Source of the DNA: Kofleriaceae bacterium
GTDB taxonomy: Bacteria > Myxococcota_A > Polyangia > Haliangiales > Haliangiaceae
Direction of reading: 5' to 3'
Assembly (NCBI GenBank): GCA_018057825.1
Contig: JAGPCY010000007.1
Coordinates: forward strand, 124,001-188,000
Length of the DNA: 64,000 nt
In this document: positions 57,035-64,000 of the stretch, in pieces
Numbering within the stretch: position 1 is the stretch's first letter
Layout of the letters: every line of letters starts with the position of its first letter
The notes under the pieces: generated by a model
What the model saw: only the letters and a program-made list of their open reading frames with translations
Database searches by the model: none
What the model was told of the DNA's origin: nothing
Made by a program: the position numbers and the translations under genes

Positions 57035-60028
57035 ATGTCGCGCGGGTCCGAGCATCGCGGAGACGCGAACACGGATCTCGGGGCAGAGGCTGCCACGGCG
57101 GCGCCGGGGCGACGGCCTCGCGTGACCGCGTCGTCGCAGCGTCAGGTCGAGGCGCGACCGCCGACCGAACGCGAGGGGGGACCGCCGCTCGACGATGGCT
57201 TGCCCGGACTGCTGGTTGACGACGGCCCCGTCGGCCCCGGGCAGCTTCTCTTCAGCACGTTCCTCGATACGCTGCGCGAGGCCGTAAGCGAGGTCGCGGA
57301 CCGCGAGCTTGGCCCCGAGTTCTCGGCGGTCGGTTGCCCATACATCGATCAGTACTTTCGCCGGTACAGCCAGCTTCCGGCAGCCGCGACCGAGGCGCTC
57401 CTGCGTCGCTACGCTCCCGGCGTCCGGGACGTACGCGACGCCCGAGCCATGATCCCGATCGTGACTGCCCGGGTCGCCGAGGGGGTCCGAGCCTGGCGTA
57501 CCACTGGGCAGCCGCCGACCGAGCTTCAGGCCGCCGAACCGCGGCTGGCGGAGGTCGGGGCGGCACCACCGGGCGCCGCAGGGGCGCCGCCGGGCTCGGC
57601 TGCGGCCACCGTGGCGCAGATGGGGCCAGGGCAGCCACTGCCAGGTCCGATCGCCAGCCAGATGTCGACGGTGGTTGGACGCGATCTCTCAGGCGTCGAG
57701 GTCCACACGGCTCCCGAGGCCGCCGCCGTCGCTGGCGAACACCAGGCTCGGGCGCTGGCCGTTGGCAGCCACGTAGCGTTCGCGCCAGGAGAGTATGCGC
57801 CCGGGACCCTGGCCGGAGACGCGCTGCTTGCCCATGAGCTGACCCACACGGCGCAGCAGGGCGACCCCACGCTCGCCGAGCAACACCGCCCCCTCGAAGG
57901 CGAGCGCGCGACGGACGAGGTCGAGGCGGACGAGGTGGCCCGCGCGACGGCGCTTGCCCACGCGACGGGCGTCGCCCCACGCCGGTCCTGGCTGAGCACG
58001 CTGCGAAGTGGCTTGAGCCTGCAGCGCTGCAACGTCGCAGCGAGGCCACCGCAGGACTTCGCCGCCCTGTCGCTGAAGGACAAGGCGGCCTGGGTCGACG
58101 CGACGGTGCAGGCTGGCAAGGACGGTCGAGGTCGAGTGATCGTCGATGCGCTTCGCCAGCTCTCGGCAGCGGAGTTCGTCGCGCTCCAGCGCCAGACCGA
58201 CTTCACTGCCGTGGTCGCGACGCTCAGCGACTGGGACGCGGTCGAGCTCGGGGCCTTGGGGCCGGTGACCGGCGATGCTGCGACCAAGCTCAACGCGAAG
58301 CGTGCCGGCCATGTCGTGCACGCCATGAAGGAGTACAGCGGTGGCCAGGCCGAGCTGCACGTGGCCTACGTGTTGTCCACGATGTACGACGACGACGTCC
58401 ACGACCTCGCGATGGAGGTCGCCAACCGCAACCGACTGAGCAAGATGCTCGGCTTCGGCTTGGTGCGAGACAACCTGAGGAGCCGCGGCATCTCCCTCGA
58501 TGCCTACCAGGATGCGGGTGATGGCCGGAGCGGTCCCGGGCGCTTCTTCGGCGGGATGGCCGAGAAGTTGTGGGACCTCGGCACCCAGAACAAGGACGAC
58601 GACCACTACTTCAAGTCGTTGCCCGGCGTGTTTGGTCAGGCGTCCCAGGCGCTCGATATCGAAGCGACGCTGCCGACGTCGGTCGGTGGCGCGCTCCACC
58701 TCATGGACAACGCCCTCACGTTCGGCATGGTCGGTGGCGCGATCGGTCTCGCCACCAACACGGCGAGCGGCGTCGGACACCTGATCGAGGGGGACTACGA
58801 AGCTGCGGGGGCCGACCTCACCGACGCGGCGCTCGTCGTGACCATCCACCTCGGCGTGAAGGCGCTCGCGACCACCAAGCCGGCGCCCGGCGCTGGGTCG
58901 CCACCGGGGTCCGCACCGGGAGGCCCGGGCCTGCTCGGTCCCGCAGGCCCGGGTCAGTTCGTGATCGCCGGGTTCGAGGGGCCACTGTCAGCCGCCGAGG
59001 CCAAGGTCGGCGCGGCGGTGACGCGGGGGCTCACCATCGAGGCCCAAGCCGCGATCGGTCGGATCCTCGGTCGCATTGGACGCGGTGGCGTCGAGCGTGT
59101 CGCCGGCTACATGCGAAACCGCGAAGCGGCGGCCTTCGTCGCCGAGCGTGGCGAGGCCGCGGTCTACGCGCTCGCCGAGGCTCAGGGCGACGTCGCGGTG
59201 GCGCGGACCAAGCTGCCGGATCGTCAGCTCGGCGTCGGCACGCCGGATAGCCCGAGCCATCCTGGTGCGACGAGCCGGCTCTCGCCTGCGGTCGTCGAGG
59301 TGTTGACCGAGGTCGGCGTCGACGTGAAGCGAGCCGAGGTGATCGCCGCCCGCGGTATTGCCGGCGATGCGATCGCCGAGATCGCCATCGACCACGGCAC
59401 CGCTGGCATCCAGGTCCTCGATGGCCTGACCAAGAGTGGTCTTGACGCCAAGGCGACGTCGAAGGTGCTCGCCCTCGGGAAGTCGACCGGCACGATGACC
59501 GACCTGGTCGATCTGACGAAGGACGGACTGCTCGAGAACCCGCGCGGGCTGGGGAAGTTCTTCACCGACCTCAGGCGCGAGGCCGCGCAAGGTGACCGCG
59601 GACTCAGGAACGAACTGGCCAGGGCTGCAGACCGAGCGCGCGCCGGCCATCGGGTGTCCCTCGGTGGACGACGGCGCCTCGCACACGATCCGGAGAGTGG
59701 TCAGGCAGACGTCATCGACTACACGAGTCGGGCTGCCGAGCAGGTCAAGACGGTCTCCTCGTCGAGCGTGTCTGCCGTCGAAGGAAACCTCCGCAAGGCG
59801 ATCGCGCAGCTCAAGGGGCAGCATGGTGAGCTGCCGCCGGTAGGGTACACGCAGGTAGCGGCGCTTCACATCGAGAACCCTGTGAACCCACTGCACGGAA
59901 TGGGTGCGGCGGAGTTGAAAGCGGAGATCTCTCGTTGGCGCATCGACATTCCGTCGGACATTGACATCAACATCACCAATGGGCACCCCGACTCGCCCTT
60001 TACGTTCTCCGGTGCGGAGCTGCAATGA
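57035..60028 (+). CDS. Polymorphic toxin with eCIS-core (DUF4157) domain and nuclease-like C-terminal tip
   Basis: 997 residues from the ATG preceded by GGAGG nine bases upstream; the frame extends 156 bases further without coding character. Residues ~210-276 are an eCIS-core domain, SGVEVHTAPEAAAVAG to LLAHELTHTAQQG, including an HExxH metallopeptidase motif (267-271). A long central region has a hydrophobic stretch near 570-610. The last ~110 residues differ in character: ADVIDYTSRAAEQVKTVSS (Asp892/Asp895, Gln903-x-Lys905) followed by a helical AIAQLKGQHGELPPVGYTQV, a PD-(D/E)XK-like pattern with a QxK variant. Its stop overlaps the next ATG (ATGA), as toxin-immunity pairs often do. No injection-machine genes are in the window. 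Confidence 0.82.
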   Translation: MSRGSEHRGDANTDLGAEAATAAPGRRPRVTASSQRQVEARPPTEREGGPPLDDGLPGLLVDDGPVGPGQLLFSTFLDTLREAVSEVADRELGPEFSAVGCPYIDQYFRRYSQLPAAATEALLRRYAPGVRDVRDARAMIPIVTARVAEGVRAWRTTGQPPTELQAAEPRLAEVGAAPPGAAGAPPGSAAATVAQMGPGQPLPGPIASQMSTVVGRDLSGVEVHTAPEAAAVAGEHQARALAVGSHVAFAPGEYAPGTLAGDALLAHELTHTAQQGDPTLAEQHRPLEGERATDEVEADEVARATALAHATGVAPRRSWLSTLRSGLSLQRCNVAARPPQDFAALSLKDKAAWVDATVQAGKDGRGRVIVDALRQLSAAEFVALQRQTDFTAVVATLSDWDAVELGALGPVTGDAATKLNAKRAGHVVHAMKEYSGGQAELHVAYVLSTMYDDDVHDLAMEVANRNRLSKMLGFGLVRDNLRSRGISLDAYQDAGDGRSGPGRFFGGMAEKLWDLGTQNKDDDHYFKSLPGVFGQASQALDIEATLPTSVGGALHLMDNALTFGMVGGAIGLATNTASGVGHLIEGDYEAAGADLTDAALVVTIHLGVKALATTKPAPGAGSPPGSAPGGPGLLGPAGPGQFVIAGFEGPLSAAEAKVGAAVTRGLTIEAQAAIGRILGRIGRGGVERVAGYMRNREAAAFVAERGEAAVYALAEAQGDVAVARTKLPDRQLGVGTPDSPSHPGATSRLSPAVVEVLTEVGVDVKRAEVIAARGIAGDAIAEIAIDHGTAGIQVLDGLTKSGLDAKATSKVLALGKSTGTMTDLVDLTKDGLLENPRGLGKFFTDLRREAAQGDRGLRNELARAADRARAGHRVSLGGRRRLAHDPESGQADVIDYTSRAAEQVKTVSSSSVSAVEGNLRKAIAQLKGQHGELPPVGYTQVAALHIENPVNPLHGMGAAELKAEISRWRIDIPSDIDINITNGHPDSPFTFSGAELQ

Positions 60029-60777
60029 TGAAGAACTTCTGGGTGCAGAGGCCGTACGCCCTGGCCACGTGGCGGGCGGAGGTCGGCGCGGTCGCTGACT
60101 CGCCCAGCGCGATCCAGGAGCTGCTTCTCAAGGTGGCGGCTCTCGGAAACGCGTGTGAGGTTGCGATCGTGGATGCGAGCCAGGTGCGCCACCGCCTAGA
60201 GGCGGTCTGGCAACAGCACTCGAGGGTGCCTTGCAATGTTCTGGAGAGCTTCGCGCCGCGCGCGAGCCTCGCTTGGTATGGGCGCGACGGCGAGGTCACC
60301 ACCGCTCAGGTGAAGGACCCGGGGGCGGTGCTGCGCGAGCTCGATTCGATCCCAGCGTCGATCTCGGAGCGCAACACAGACGCCGGGTCGGCGATGGTCG
60401 TCGCCGGATCTCTACTCGACTACGACGGCAGTCGGCTCTCACGGTCGATCGAACAGCCGGTGCTCACGTTCGCGACGCACTCAGACATCTGGTTCCCGTT
60501 CGTCACGGGTGATGCGCATCCATCCTGGGACGGCGAGAGATACTTCGACAATCGTGAGCTGGCGAGCCGGCATACGCCGCGGTTGAACGCCTTCCTCGGC
60601 AGTGTGGCCGACGCGGTCGTAGCGGCCGGCGGCCGCTGGTCGGTCGAAGATGCTTGCGTCGCGTGGACCTTGAAGCCCTGGGTGACCGAGCGTGGCATCC
60701 GGCTCGATGGTCCGGTGCCGCCGCTCATGCCGCCGGAACTCGTCGACGTCCCGTGGCCAGCGCTCGATGATGAATGA
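60025..60777 (+). CDS. Candidate immunity protein 1
   Basis: 250 residues, start overlapping the toxin stop; two adjacent ATGs (MMKNFWVQ). No known immunity family recognised, cytoplasmic, acidic C terminus ending VPWPALDDE. About 60 residues of its C-terminal part (RYFDNRELASRHTPRLN to the end) are strongly shared with the second copy at 60.9-61.7 kb, while the N-terminal two thirds are diverged. This fits a cognate inhibitor of the toxin tip, with family-conserved scaffold and variable recognition surface. The final 108 bases belong to the 135-bp direct repeat. Confidence 0.75.
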   Translation: MMKNFWVQRPYALATWRAEVGAVADSPSAIQELLLKVAALGNACEVAIVDASQVRHRLEAVWQQHSRVPCNVLESFAPRASLAWYGRDGEVTTAQVKDPGAVLRELDSIPASISERNTDAGSAMVVAGSLLDYDGSRLSRSIEQPVLTFATHSDIWFPFVTGDAHPSWDGERYFDNRELASRHTPRLNAFLGSVADAVVAAGGRWSVEDACVAWTLKPWVTERGIRLDGPVPPLMPPELVDVPWPALDDE

Positions 60778-60804
60778 TGGGCGAGGCGGTCCGCGCGGCG
60801 CCTA
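60670..60804 (+). repeat. 135-bp direct repeat, copy 1
   Basis: Spans the last 36 codons of candidate immunity gene 1 and 27 bases downstream. It differs from copy 2 (61563-61697) at only four of 135 positions, far less than the rest of the two genes. Confidence 0.95.
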
Positions 60805-60924
60805 GGTCGGCCATGTCCCGGCTTCGCCGAGAGGTGCTACTCCCCGCGGGCACGTATGCTGGAGATCGACAACGGCGCGGCGGGAACCCCCTACCGCTAC
60901 TCCGGTCAAGAGGTGTCGCAGTGA
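60778..60924 (+). pseudogene. Possible leftover C-terminal tip of a displaced toxin
   Basis: An open frame without its own start (48 codons, directly after the stop of immunity gene 1 in the same frame phase of the stop at 60775-60777) ends in TGA overlapping the ATG of immunity gene 2 (TGATG). Its last residues, RARMLEIDNGAAGTPYRYSGQEV, read like a toxin terminus, and the overlap copies the toxin-immunity junction upstream. The sequence shown exceeds no domain length, so it is inferred to be a remnant; it could also be chance reading frame. Confidence 0.38.
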
Positions 60925-61670
60925 TGCGCAACTTGTGGGTGCAAACTGAAACCGAACGTGTGTCCTGGTGGGCCGACCTTTCGTCGATCTCTCACGCTGA
61001 CGATCTGATCTCATTCGTGGTGCATGTGGCCACGCTTGCGCGCGACTGCTCGATCGCTCGGTTCGATGTCGCCGAGGTCGAAGCCCGGCTGCGCAGTCGG
61101 TACGAGCACGAGGGCCTCGTCGATCTGCGCCTCTCGCGGCACGCGGCGCCGGCGACCTTGGCTTGGTACGACCGCGAGGGGGCTGTGGTAGAGGGCGAAG
61201 TACTGGACCCGGGGGCGCTCTTGAAGAGTGTGTTGACCGTGCCGAACTCGCTGTGGTCACGCCACGCAGAACACTGGAGTCCACTGGTAGTCACGGGCAG
61301 CGTCGTGCGGTTCACGTCGCGAACCGGTGAGCCAGCAGGCGATCGAACGGCGAAGCTGGGCTTCATGACGTACACGGATCTCTGGTTCCCGTTCGTGCTT
61401 GGCGTAGCCCACCCGTCCTGCGATGCCGAGCGGTACTTCGACAACCGAGAGCTGGCTAGCCGCCATACGCCGCGACTGAATCGCTTCCTCTCCGAGGTGC
61501 TCGACCTGGTGGTCGCGGCCGGGGGCACGTGGGAGGTCGATGAAGACGTCGTGCCTCGGGGCTTGAAGCCCTGGGTGACCGAGCGTGGCATCCGGCTCGA
61601 TGGTCCGGTGCCGCCGCTCATGCCGCCGGAGCTGGTCGACATCCCGTGGCCAGCGCTCGATGATGAATGA
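60924..61670 (+). CDS. Candidate immunity protein 2 (paralogue of immunity protein 1)
   Basis: 248 residues from the ATG giving MRNLWVQTETERVSWWADLS, which aligns with the MMKNFWVQ start of copy 1; a longer frame to 60774 exists but has no matching sequence. Shared motifs are LAWYDREG, DLWFPFVLGVAHPSCDAERYFDN, ELASRHTPRLN, and the identical GLKPWVTERGIRLDGPVPP tail to DIPWPALDDE. An orphan immunity gene kept after its toxin tip was replaced is the simplest reading. Confidence 0.75.
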   Translation: MRNLWVQTETERVSWWADLSSISHADDLISFVVHVATLARDCSIARFDVAEVEARLRSRYEHEGLVDLRLSRHAAPATLAWYDREGAVVEGEVLDPGALLKSVLTVPNSLWSRHAEHWSPLVVTGSVVRFTSRTGEPAGDRTAKLGFMTYTDLWFPFVLGVAHPSCDAERYFDNRELASRHTPRLNRFLSEVLDLVVAAGGTWEVDEDVVPRGLKPWVTERGIRLDGPVPPLMPPELVDIPWPALDDE

Positions 61671-61697
61671 TGGGCGCGGCGGTCCGCGCGGCGCCTA
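61563..61697 (+). repeat. 135-bp direct repeat, copy 2
   Basis: Covers the end of candidate immunity gene 2 plus 27 bases and stops four bases before the convergent MshEN-type gene, marking the right edge of the accessory island. Confidence 0.95.
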
Positions 61698-61700
61698 CGG

Positions 61701-62534
61701 CTAGCTCAGCCGAGCGACGAGCTCGTCGCGGGTGGCGACGCCCTTCTCGATCAGGAGGCCCATGAGCTTCTTCAGGACCTCCTCGTCGCGGCGGACGAGG
61801 GCCTCGAGGGCGGCGATGCGCTCCTGTAGGTCGGCCATGTCGGCGTAGGTCGGGCCGCGGGGGGCAGGGCCGGGGGCGGCGGGGCCGGGCGCGGCGGCGG
61901 GACCACTCGCGGCGACGGCGCCGGCGTACGGCGGCACGGATGATGGGGAGATCCGGGCGCGGTTGGCGGTCGAGGGCGGGTTGCCGACGGTGGGGACGCT
62001 GCGGCTGGCGGTGGGATCGTAGGGGCTGACGAGCTCCATCTCGTCGTCGGCGCGGGGGACGTCGAGGGTGTCGCGGCGGCGCGGGTTGACGCTGCCCCGG
62101 CCGAGGCCGCGGCCGTAGTACCGCCCGAGCGCGCGCTCGATGGCCTTGGGGCCGGCGAGGTGGGCGCGGATGTTGAGGTTGGTCCGCACCCGCAGCTCGT
62201 CGAGGACGCGCAGGTTGTTGGGGTCGCTCATGGCGACGTCGAGGAACTTCATCGGCTGCGCGAAGGGCACGAGGCCGTGGGCCTCGGCCCACTCGCCGGG
62301 CACCAGATCGACGACCGCCTGGGGCACCTCGAGGGCGTCGAGGTCGACGACCGGCACGGCGAGCTGCCGCGACAGCGCGGCGACCAGGGTCTCCTCGGCG
62401 ACCAGCTTGAGCTCGACCAGGGCCCGGCCGATGGGGCCGCCCTTGCGCCGCTGCTCGACCAGGGCGGCGCGCAGGTGGTCCTCGTCGATGATGCCGGCCT
62501 CGATCAGGATCTCGCCGATGCGCTTGCGGGCCAT
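61701..62534 (-). CDS. MshEN (GspE/PilB N-terminal)-type protein with Pro-rich linker
   Basis: 277 residues. Residues ~1-145 are an MshEN/GspE N-terminal domain: MARKRIGEILIEAGIIDEDH, LVAALSRQLAVPVVDLDAL, LVPFAQPMKFLDVAMSDPNN. A ~90-residue Pro/Ala/Gly-rich linker follows, then a coiled coil (MADLQERIAALEALVRRDEEV) and LKKLMGLLIEKGVATRDELV, the same C-terminal motif as the paralogue at 24.5-25.2 kb. The ATPase part is lacking, so it may be a c-di-GMP- or partner-binding adaptor of a secretion or pilus system. It is seven bases downstream of the hydrolase gene. Confidence 0.85.
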   Translation of the reverse strand: MARKRIGEILIEAGIIDEDHLRAALVEQRRKGGPIGRALVELKLVAEETLVAALSRQLAVPVVDLDALEVPQAVVDLVPGEWAEAHGLVPFAQPMKFLDVAMSDPNNLRVLDELRVRTNLNIRAHLAGPKAIERALGRYYGRGLGRGSVNPRRRDTLDVPRADDEMELVSPYDPTASRSVPTVGNPPSTANRARISPSSVPPYAGAVAASGPAAAPGPAAPGPAPRGPTYADMADLQERIAALEALVRRDEEVLKKLMGLLIEKGVATRDELVARLS

Positions 62535-62541
62535 GGGTTCC

Positions 62542-64000
62542 CTACTGCGGCGGCGCGACCACGGTGGCCGTGCCGGTGCGGACGAAGCTACCGAGGAACT
62601 CGGCCGACTGCACCCGGCCGGCCGGGTGATTGAACACGACGAAGTGACCGTCGCCGCCGGTCGCCGGGTACTGCGCGACCACCGAGGTGCGGCCGCTGCG
62701 GTTGCCGGTGATGGGCGCGGTCGCAGTGGTGCCGCCGCGCAGCTCGAACCCGGGGATGGCCTCGATCCGCGGCGCGACCAGATCGCCGCCGATCGCCACC
62801 GCCAGCGCGCCGATGTTGGGCACCGGCGTGAAGTGATCGATGAAGCCCATGGTCTGGAAGATGTCCATCGGCGGCAGGTCGCCGGGCGGCTCGCGGACCA
62901 GGAGCGGGCCGTAGTTGATCGTGTCCGAGCGCTCGATCCAGGTCTGGAGCAGCGCCAGCGCCGGGTTGAACTCGTCCAGAGGATCGTCGCTGATGATGCC
63001 GCGCACGACCGCGGTGATGTCGACCGGCTCGGTCTTGTTGAGGAGCGCATAGTAGAGGAGGCCACCGGCGCCCGACAGCACCGCGGCGCGCACCCGCGGC
63101 TCGTAGGCGATGAACGGCGGGCCGGTCAGGCCGCCCTGGGAGTGACCGAAGAAGGTGATCTTGGTCGGGTCGAACGTGATCGTGCGGACCTCGGGCTCGG
63201 TCTCGGAGAAGCGGAAGCCCTCGAGGAGCCGGACCAGCGCGAAGTTGTCGAGGGCGCCCTGGATGGCGTTGTTGCGACCGGCGTCGGGGTTCTGGAAGTT
63301 GAAAAAGTCGAGCTCGGGGTTGCCGCCGGGGTTGCGCGGGCCGTGAAGCACCTGATCGATCGAGATCGTGGCCAGGCCCTGCGCGGCCAGGCGGCCCGCC
63401 GTGCCGTCGTTGACGAAGGACTGGTAATCGCCGCCGGTGCCGTGGGCGTAGATCGCGACCGGCCAGCCGTTGGCCGGGGTCGGTCCCGGCGGCACGGTCA
63501 GCGCGAACCGCAGGGTCTCCATGCGCTGCACCACCGGCAGGCCGTCGCCGCCGACGGTGATGTCGCCGCCGACCAGGCGGTAGGGCACCTCGCCGGTCTG
63601 GAAGTTCGGGCCCTGGTAGGTGCCGTGGTACAGCGCGAAGGCGCCGCTGCCGAAGGTCAGGCGCTCGACGTCGGCGGCCACCGGTGCCGGCAGCGCGTGG
63701 ATCGCGGTCCGCAGGTCGGCCATGATCGCGGTGGCCGACTGGGTGGTGAAGACCGCCGCCGAGACCACGTCGGCGCGCTCGTCGCCGCCGGGCTCGTCGA
63801 GCCAGTCGAGGAACGGCGCGTAGCGGGCCTGGGCCCGGGCGATCGCCGGGTCGCTCGTGCCGGCCGCCGGCGTGAGCACCGCGGTGAAGTCGGCGTCGGC
63901 CACGGCCTGGATCCGATCGGTGCTGTAGACGCGCTCGGTCACGACCAGCGCGTAGGTCGTGCCCTCGCGCAGCGGGAAGCCGGGGTAGGGCAGGGCGGCC
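62542..64000 (-). CDS. Alpha/beta hydrolase (lipase-like), 5' end beyond window
   Basis: The frame is open past the right edge, so at least 486 residues are visible without the start. A secreted-type beta-rich N-terminal part precedes the hydrolase fold: oxyanion region VAIYAHGTGGDYQSF, nucleophile elbow FFGHSQGGLTGPP (Ser), and a C-terminal GGDGHFVVFNHP that could carry the catalytic His. Similar proteins in myxobacteria are large surface lipoproteins of lipase or esterase type. The substrate is unknown. Confidence 0.85.
   Translation of the reverse strand, partial: AALPYPGFPLREGTTYALVVTERVYSTDRIQAVADADFTAVLTPAAGTSDPAIARAQARYAPFLDWLDEPGGDERADVVSAAVFTTQSATAIMADLRTAIHALPAPVAADVERLTFGSGAFALYHGTYQGPNFQTGEVPYRLVGGDITVGGDGLPVVQRMETLRFALTVPPGPTPANGWPVAIYAHGTGGDYQSFVNDGTAGRLAAQGLATISIDQVLHGPRNPGGNPELDFFNFQNPDAGRNNAIQGALDNFALVRLLEGFRFSETEPEVRTITFDPTKITFFGHSQGGLTGPPFIAYEPRVRAAVLSGAGGLLYYALLNKTEPVDITAVVRGIISDDPLDEFNPALALLQTWIERSDTINYGPLLVREPPGDLPPMDIFQTMGFIDHFTPVPNIGALAVAIGGDLVAPRIEAIPGFELRGGTTATAPITGNRSGRTSVVAQYPATGGDGHFVVFNHPAGRVQSAEFLGSFVRTGTATVVAPPQ

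Noticed and set aside
57035-60028. Extracellular contractile injection system locus
   Set aside because: Only the eCIS-core marker is present; no sheath, tube, baseplate or AAA+ genes were seen in the window.
60774-60923. N-terminal extension of immunity protein 2
   Set aside because: It has no counterpart in immunity protein 1, and the ATG at 60924 aligns with the start of copy 1.

Overview
The window is very GC-rich DNA with the hallmarks of a myxobacterium (Myxococcota): many short-signal-peptide lipoproteins, Hanks-type Ser/Thr kinases with extra-cytoplasmic tails, FGE-sulfatase-type domains outside sulfatase operons, MopE-like calcium-binding proteins, myxobacterial Cys-rich repeats with a MYXO-CTERM-like sorting tail, and a sigma54-type activator. 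No rRNA, transposase, integrase or CRISPR array was seen. One tRNA gene, Arg(CCG), is present.

Layout. 1-5.3 kb: end of an OmpA/MotB-like coiled-coil protein, an unknown Zn-finger-like protein, a GH92 mannosidase lipoprotein and a divergent ZIP-like metal transporter with a His-rich tail. 5.4-16 kb: a 1332-residue signalling protein (degenerate caspase-like domain, kinase, STAND ATPase, TM, FGE domain), an unknown protein, a sigma54-like activator with an altered GAFTGA loop, a degenerate subtilase, and a three-gene cell-envelope operon. 16-21.4 kb: TonB-dependent receptor plus lipoprotein, and two more lipoproteins. 21.4-25.2 kb: 2-oxoacid:ferredoxin oxidoreductase korAB, tRNA-Arg, and an MshEN-type protein whose TTG start lies 4 bases after the tRNA. 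25.6-32 kb: Cys-rich lipoprotein, kinase-TPR receptor, TetR regulator, MopE-like lipoprotein. 32-37 kb: cobalamin uptake and salvage (btuF, btuD, btuC, cobT) with small accessory ORFs. 37-43.4 kb: S46 dipeptidyl-peptidase, SnoaL-like lipoprotein, small proteins and a large Cys-rich MYXO-CTERM protein. 43.4-45.6 kb: a complete Septu-type anti-phage pair ptuAB. 45.6-53.8 kb: DUF1801-like protein, unknown gene pair, beta-propeller, Asp-Ala-repeat and beta-helix lipoproteins, a eukaryote-type phytochelatin synthase, and a DJ-1/PfpI-family lipoprotein. 53.8-61.7 kb: an accessory island with an orphan protein, a toxin-antitoxin pair whose PIN toxin carries a one-base deletion, and a polymorphic toxin with an eCIS-core (HELTH) marker and a nuclease-like C-terminal tip, followed by two paralogous candidate immunity genes. 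61.7-64 kb: second MshEN-type protein and the C-terminal part of an alpha/beta hydrolase.

Two features cut across the window. First, five arrays of a degenerate hexamer, C(C/G)GAGN on one strand, sit next to gene 3' ends. They create long spurious open frames but appear non-coding. Second, the toxin island carries a 135-bp near-identical direct repeat that ends each immunity gene, and between the two copies lies what looks like the leftover tip of a displaced toxin. This is the architecture expected of a toxin-tip/immunity exchange cassette and is the most interesting region here, with the one-base frameshift in the neighbouring PIN toxin, the pseudo-enzyme-rich signalling genes at 5.4-12.7 kb and the hexamer arrays as further points to test.
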